This document shows, piece after piece, positions 63,569 to 64,000 of a DNA stretch of 64,000 bases; within the stretch, counting starts at the first letter, position 1, and every line of letters starts with the position of its first letter. Origin of the DNA: Xanthobacteraceae bacterium (GTDB lineage Bacteria > Pseudomonadota > Alphaproteobacteria > Rhizobiales > Xanthobacteraceae); NCBI GenBank assembly GCA_019635635.1, contig JAHBZB010000001.1:1116001-1180000 (forward strand), given 5' to 3'. The position numbers were made by a program, and so were the translations under genes. Under the pieces are notes generated by a model, which was not told the DNA's origin, made no database searches, and saw only the letters and a list, made by a program, of their open reading frames with translations.

Positions 63569-64000
63569 TTGAACATCAATCGCAGAGCATTAATTGGTGG
63601 AGTGGGGGCTAGCGCAGTAGTTCCAAGTGGCGCGGCCGCTAGGCCGCGACGGGTATCTCAGGATGAATTAGATGAAGCACTTCTTTTGAATTGGCGTTGG
63701 TATTGGCATAAATCGGGAGGAAGGCGGCCGAATTTTACAGGTTGTGATCTATCGGGGCTGCACCTTCGTAGCGAGATTAAAGGTCAGCAGCTATTGATCG
63801 TGGGTTTGGATTTTACTGAAACGAACCTATCAGAAACTCATAGCGACGACTTGCTGTTTTCCGATTGTCTAATGCGTCGCGCTCGCTTTGATGGTTCAAG
63901 CTACCCACTGTCAGCGATTTTCACAAACTGCGACATGAGCGAAATATCAGCCAGCGGTGTGTTTTGGGGGGCGGGACGTCCCAACGGGAGTTCGATCACC
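63569..64000 (+). CDS. Tat-signal pentapeptide-repeat protein, partial
   Basis: From the TTG at 63569 an open frame continues to the window edge (144 codons, no stop). It starts MNINRRALIGGVGASAVVPS, a twin-arginine signal. The next part is unlike its neighbours, and then pentapeptide-type repeats appear: FTGCDLSGLHLRSEI, DFTETNLSETHSDDLLFSDC, and FDGSSYPLSAIFTNCDMSEI. GAGG lies six bases upstream. Pentapeptide proteins form right-handed quadrilateral helices; the function here is unknown. Confidence 0.65.
   Translation, partial: MNINRRALIGGVGASAVVPSGAAARPRRVSQDELDEALLLNWRWYWHKSGGRRPNFTGCDLSGLHLRSEIKGQQLLIVGLDFTETNLSETHSDDLLFSDCLMRRARFDGSSYPLSAIFTNCDMSEISASGVFWGAGRPNGSSIT

Larger units (their letters stand above)
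53305..64000. mobile_element. genomic island integrated at tRNA-CAU, right end outside the window
   Basis: The island starts at a tRNA with an adjacent tyrosine recombinase whose 3' end reads antisense into the tRNA. From about 54,700 the DNA is visibly richer in A and T than the core genome, genes are mostly unrecognised, and their codon use is different. A second recombinase gene lies at 62724. I looked for a copy of the tRNA 3' end (TTCGAGTCCAGGCAGGCCC) to the right and found none before 64,000, so the other boundary is outside. Confidence 0.8.

Noticed and set aside
53381-64000. attR copy of the tRNA 3' end inside the window
   Set aside because: I searched for TTCGAGTCCAGGCAGGCCC and shorter parts and saw none, so the right boundary is outside.

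Overview
The window is high-GC bacterial chromosome from an alphaproteobacterium, most likely order Hyphomicrobiales (Xanthobacteraceae/Nitrobacteraceae side). I infer this from the gene families (DUF992, DUF930, DUF3768, DUF4112, MsrP, a primase with a degenerate zinc site), the compact single-gene transcription units, the frequent GTG/TTG starts behind good Shine-Dalgarno sequences, and the short palindromic intergenic repeat. No species can be named from sequence alone.

Positions 1-53,300 are ordinary core genome. In order they hold small membrane proteins, a PQQ-type sugar dehydrogenase, a glutathione transferase, a sulfatase-fold membrane enzyme and a GT87 mannosyltransferase-like protein (1-5.8 kb); aspartate aminotransferase, a DUF992 protein and an atypical EF-G (5.9-10 kb); an old yellow enzyme with a divergent TetR regulator (10-12.1 kb); MsrP, LysR, TrxB and Lrp (12.2-16.1 kb); a GT39 glycosyltransferase flanked by two related secreted proteins, then greA and carB (16.1-22.6 kb); lemA with two tandem DUF2207 genes (22.8-27.3 kb); carA and small genes (27.3-31.3 kb); an ArsR-led SRPBCC/GFA/VOC operon (31.3-34 kb); dnaG-rpoD (34.1-38.6 kb); and regulators, paralogue pairs, a lytic transglycosylase, three MFS transporters, a diguanylate cyclase, panD and a SIMPL protein (38.7-53.2 kb).

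Positions 53,305 to the window end are a genomic island. It begins at a tRNA with anticodon CAU (probably tRNA-Ile2). A tyrosine recombinase reads antisense into the tRNA 3' part. Base composition falls, and the genes are mostly unrecognised. They include a RecA/RepA-like ATPase without its Walker A lysine, five tandem octamers next to a Rep-like protein with HUH-type traits, a small divergent pair around a 17-bp palindrome, an XRE regulator, a DUF3768 gene coupled to a divergent macro-domain-like protein, a catalytic-domain-only tyrosine recombinase coupled to an HhH/Cys-cluster DNA-glycosylase-like protein, and a partial Tat-exported pentapeptide-repeat protein. No right-hand attachment site is visible, so the island runs past the window.

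The observations most worth a second look are: (1) a 26-codon leader ORF that spans an intrinsic terminator and overlaps the carB start codon, an arrangement like the pyrBI attenuator; (2) the island's candidate replication module (degenerate ATPase, octamers, Rep-like protein); (3) the recombinase plus HhH/Cys-cluster pair; (4) the DUF3768 plus macro-like pair; (5) a chimeric gene remnant joining a piece of a neighbouring hydrolase-like gene to the 3' end of rpoD.
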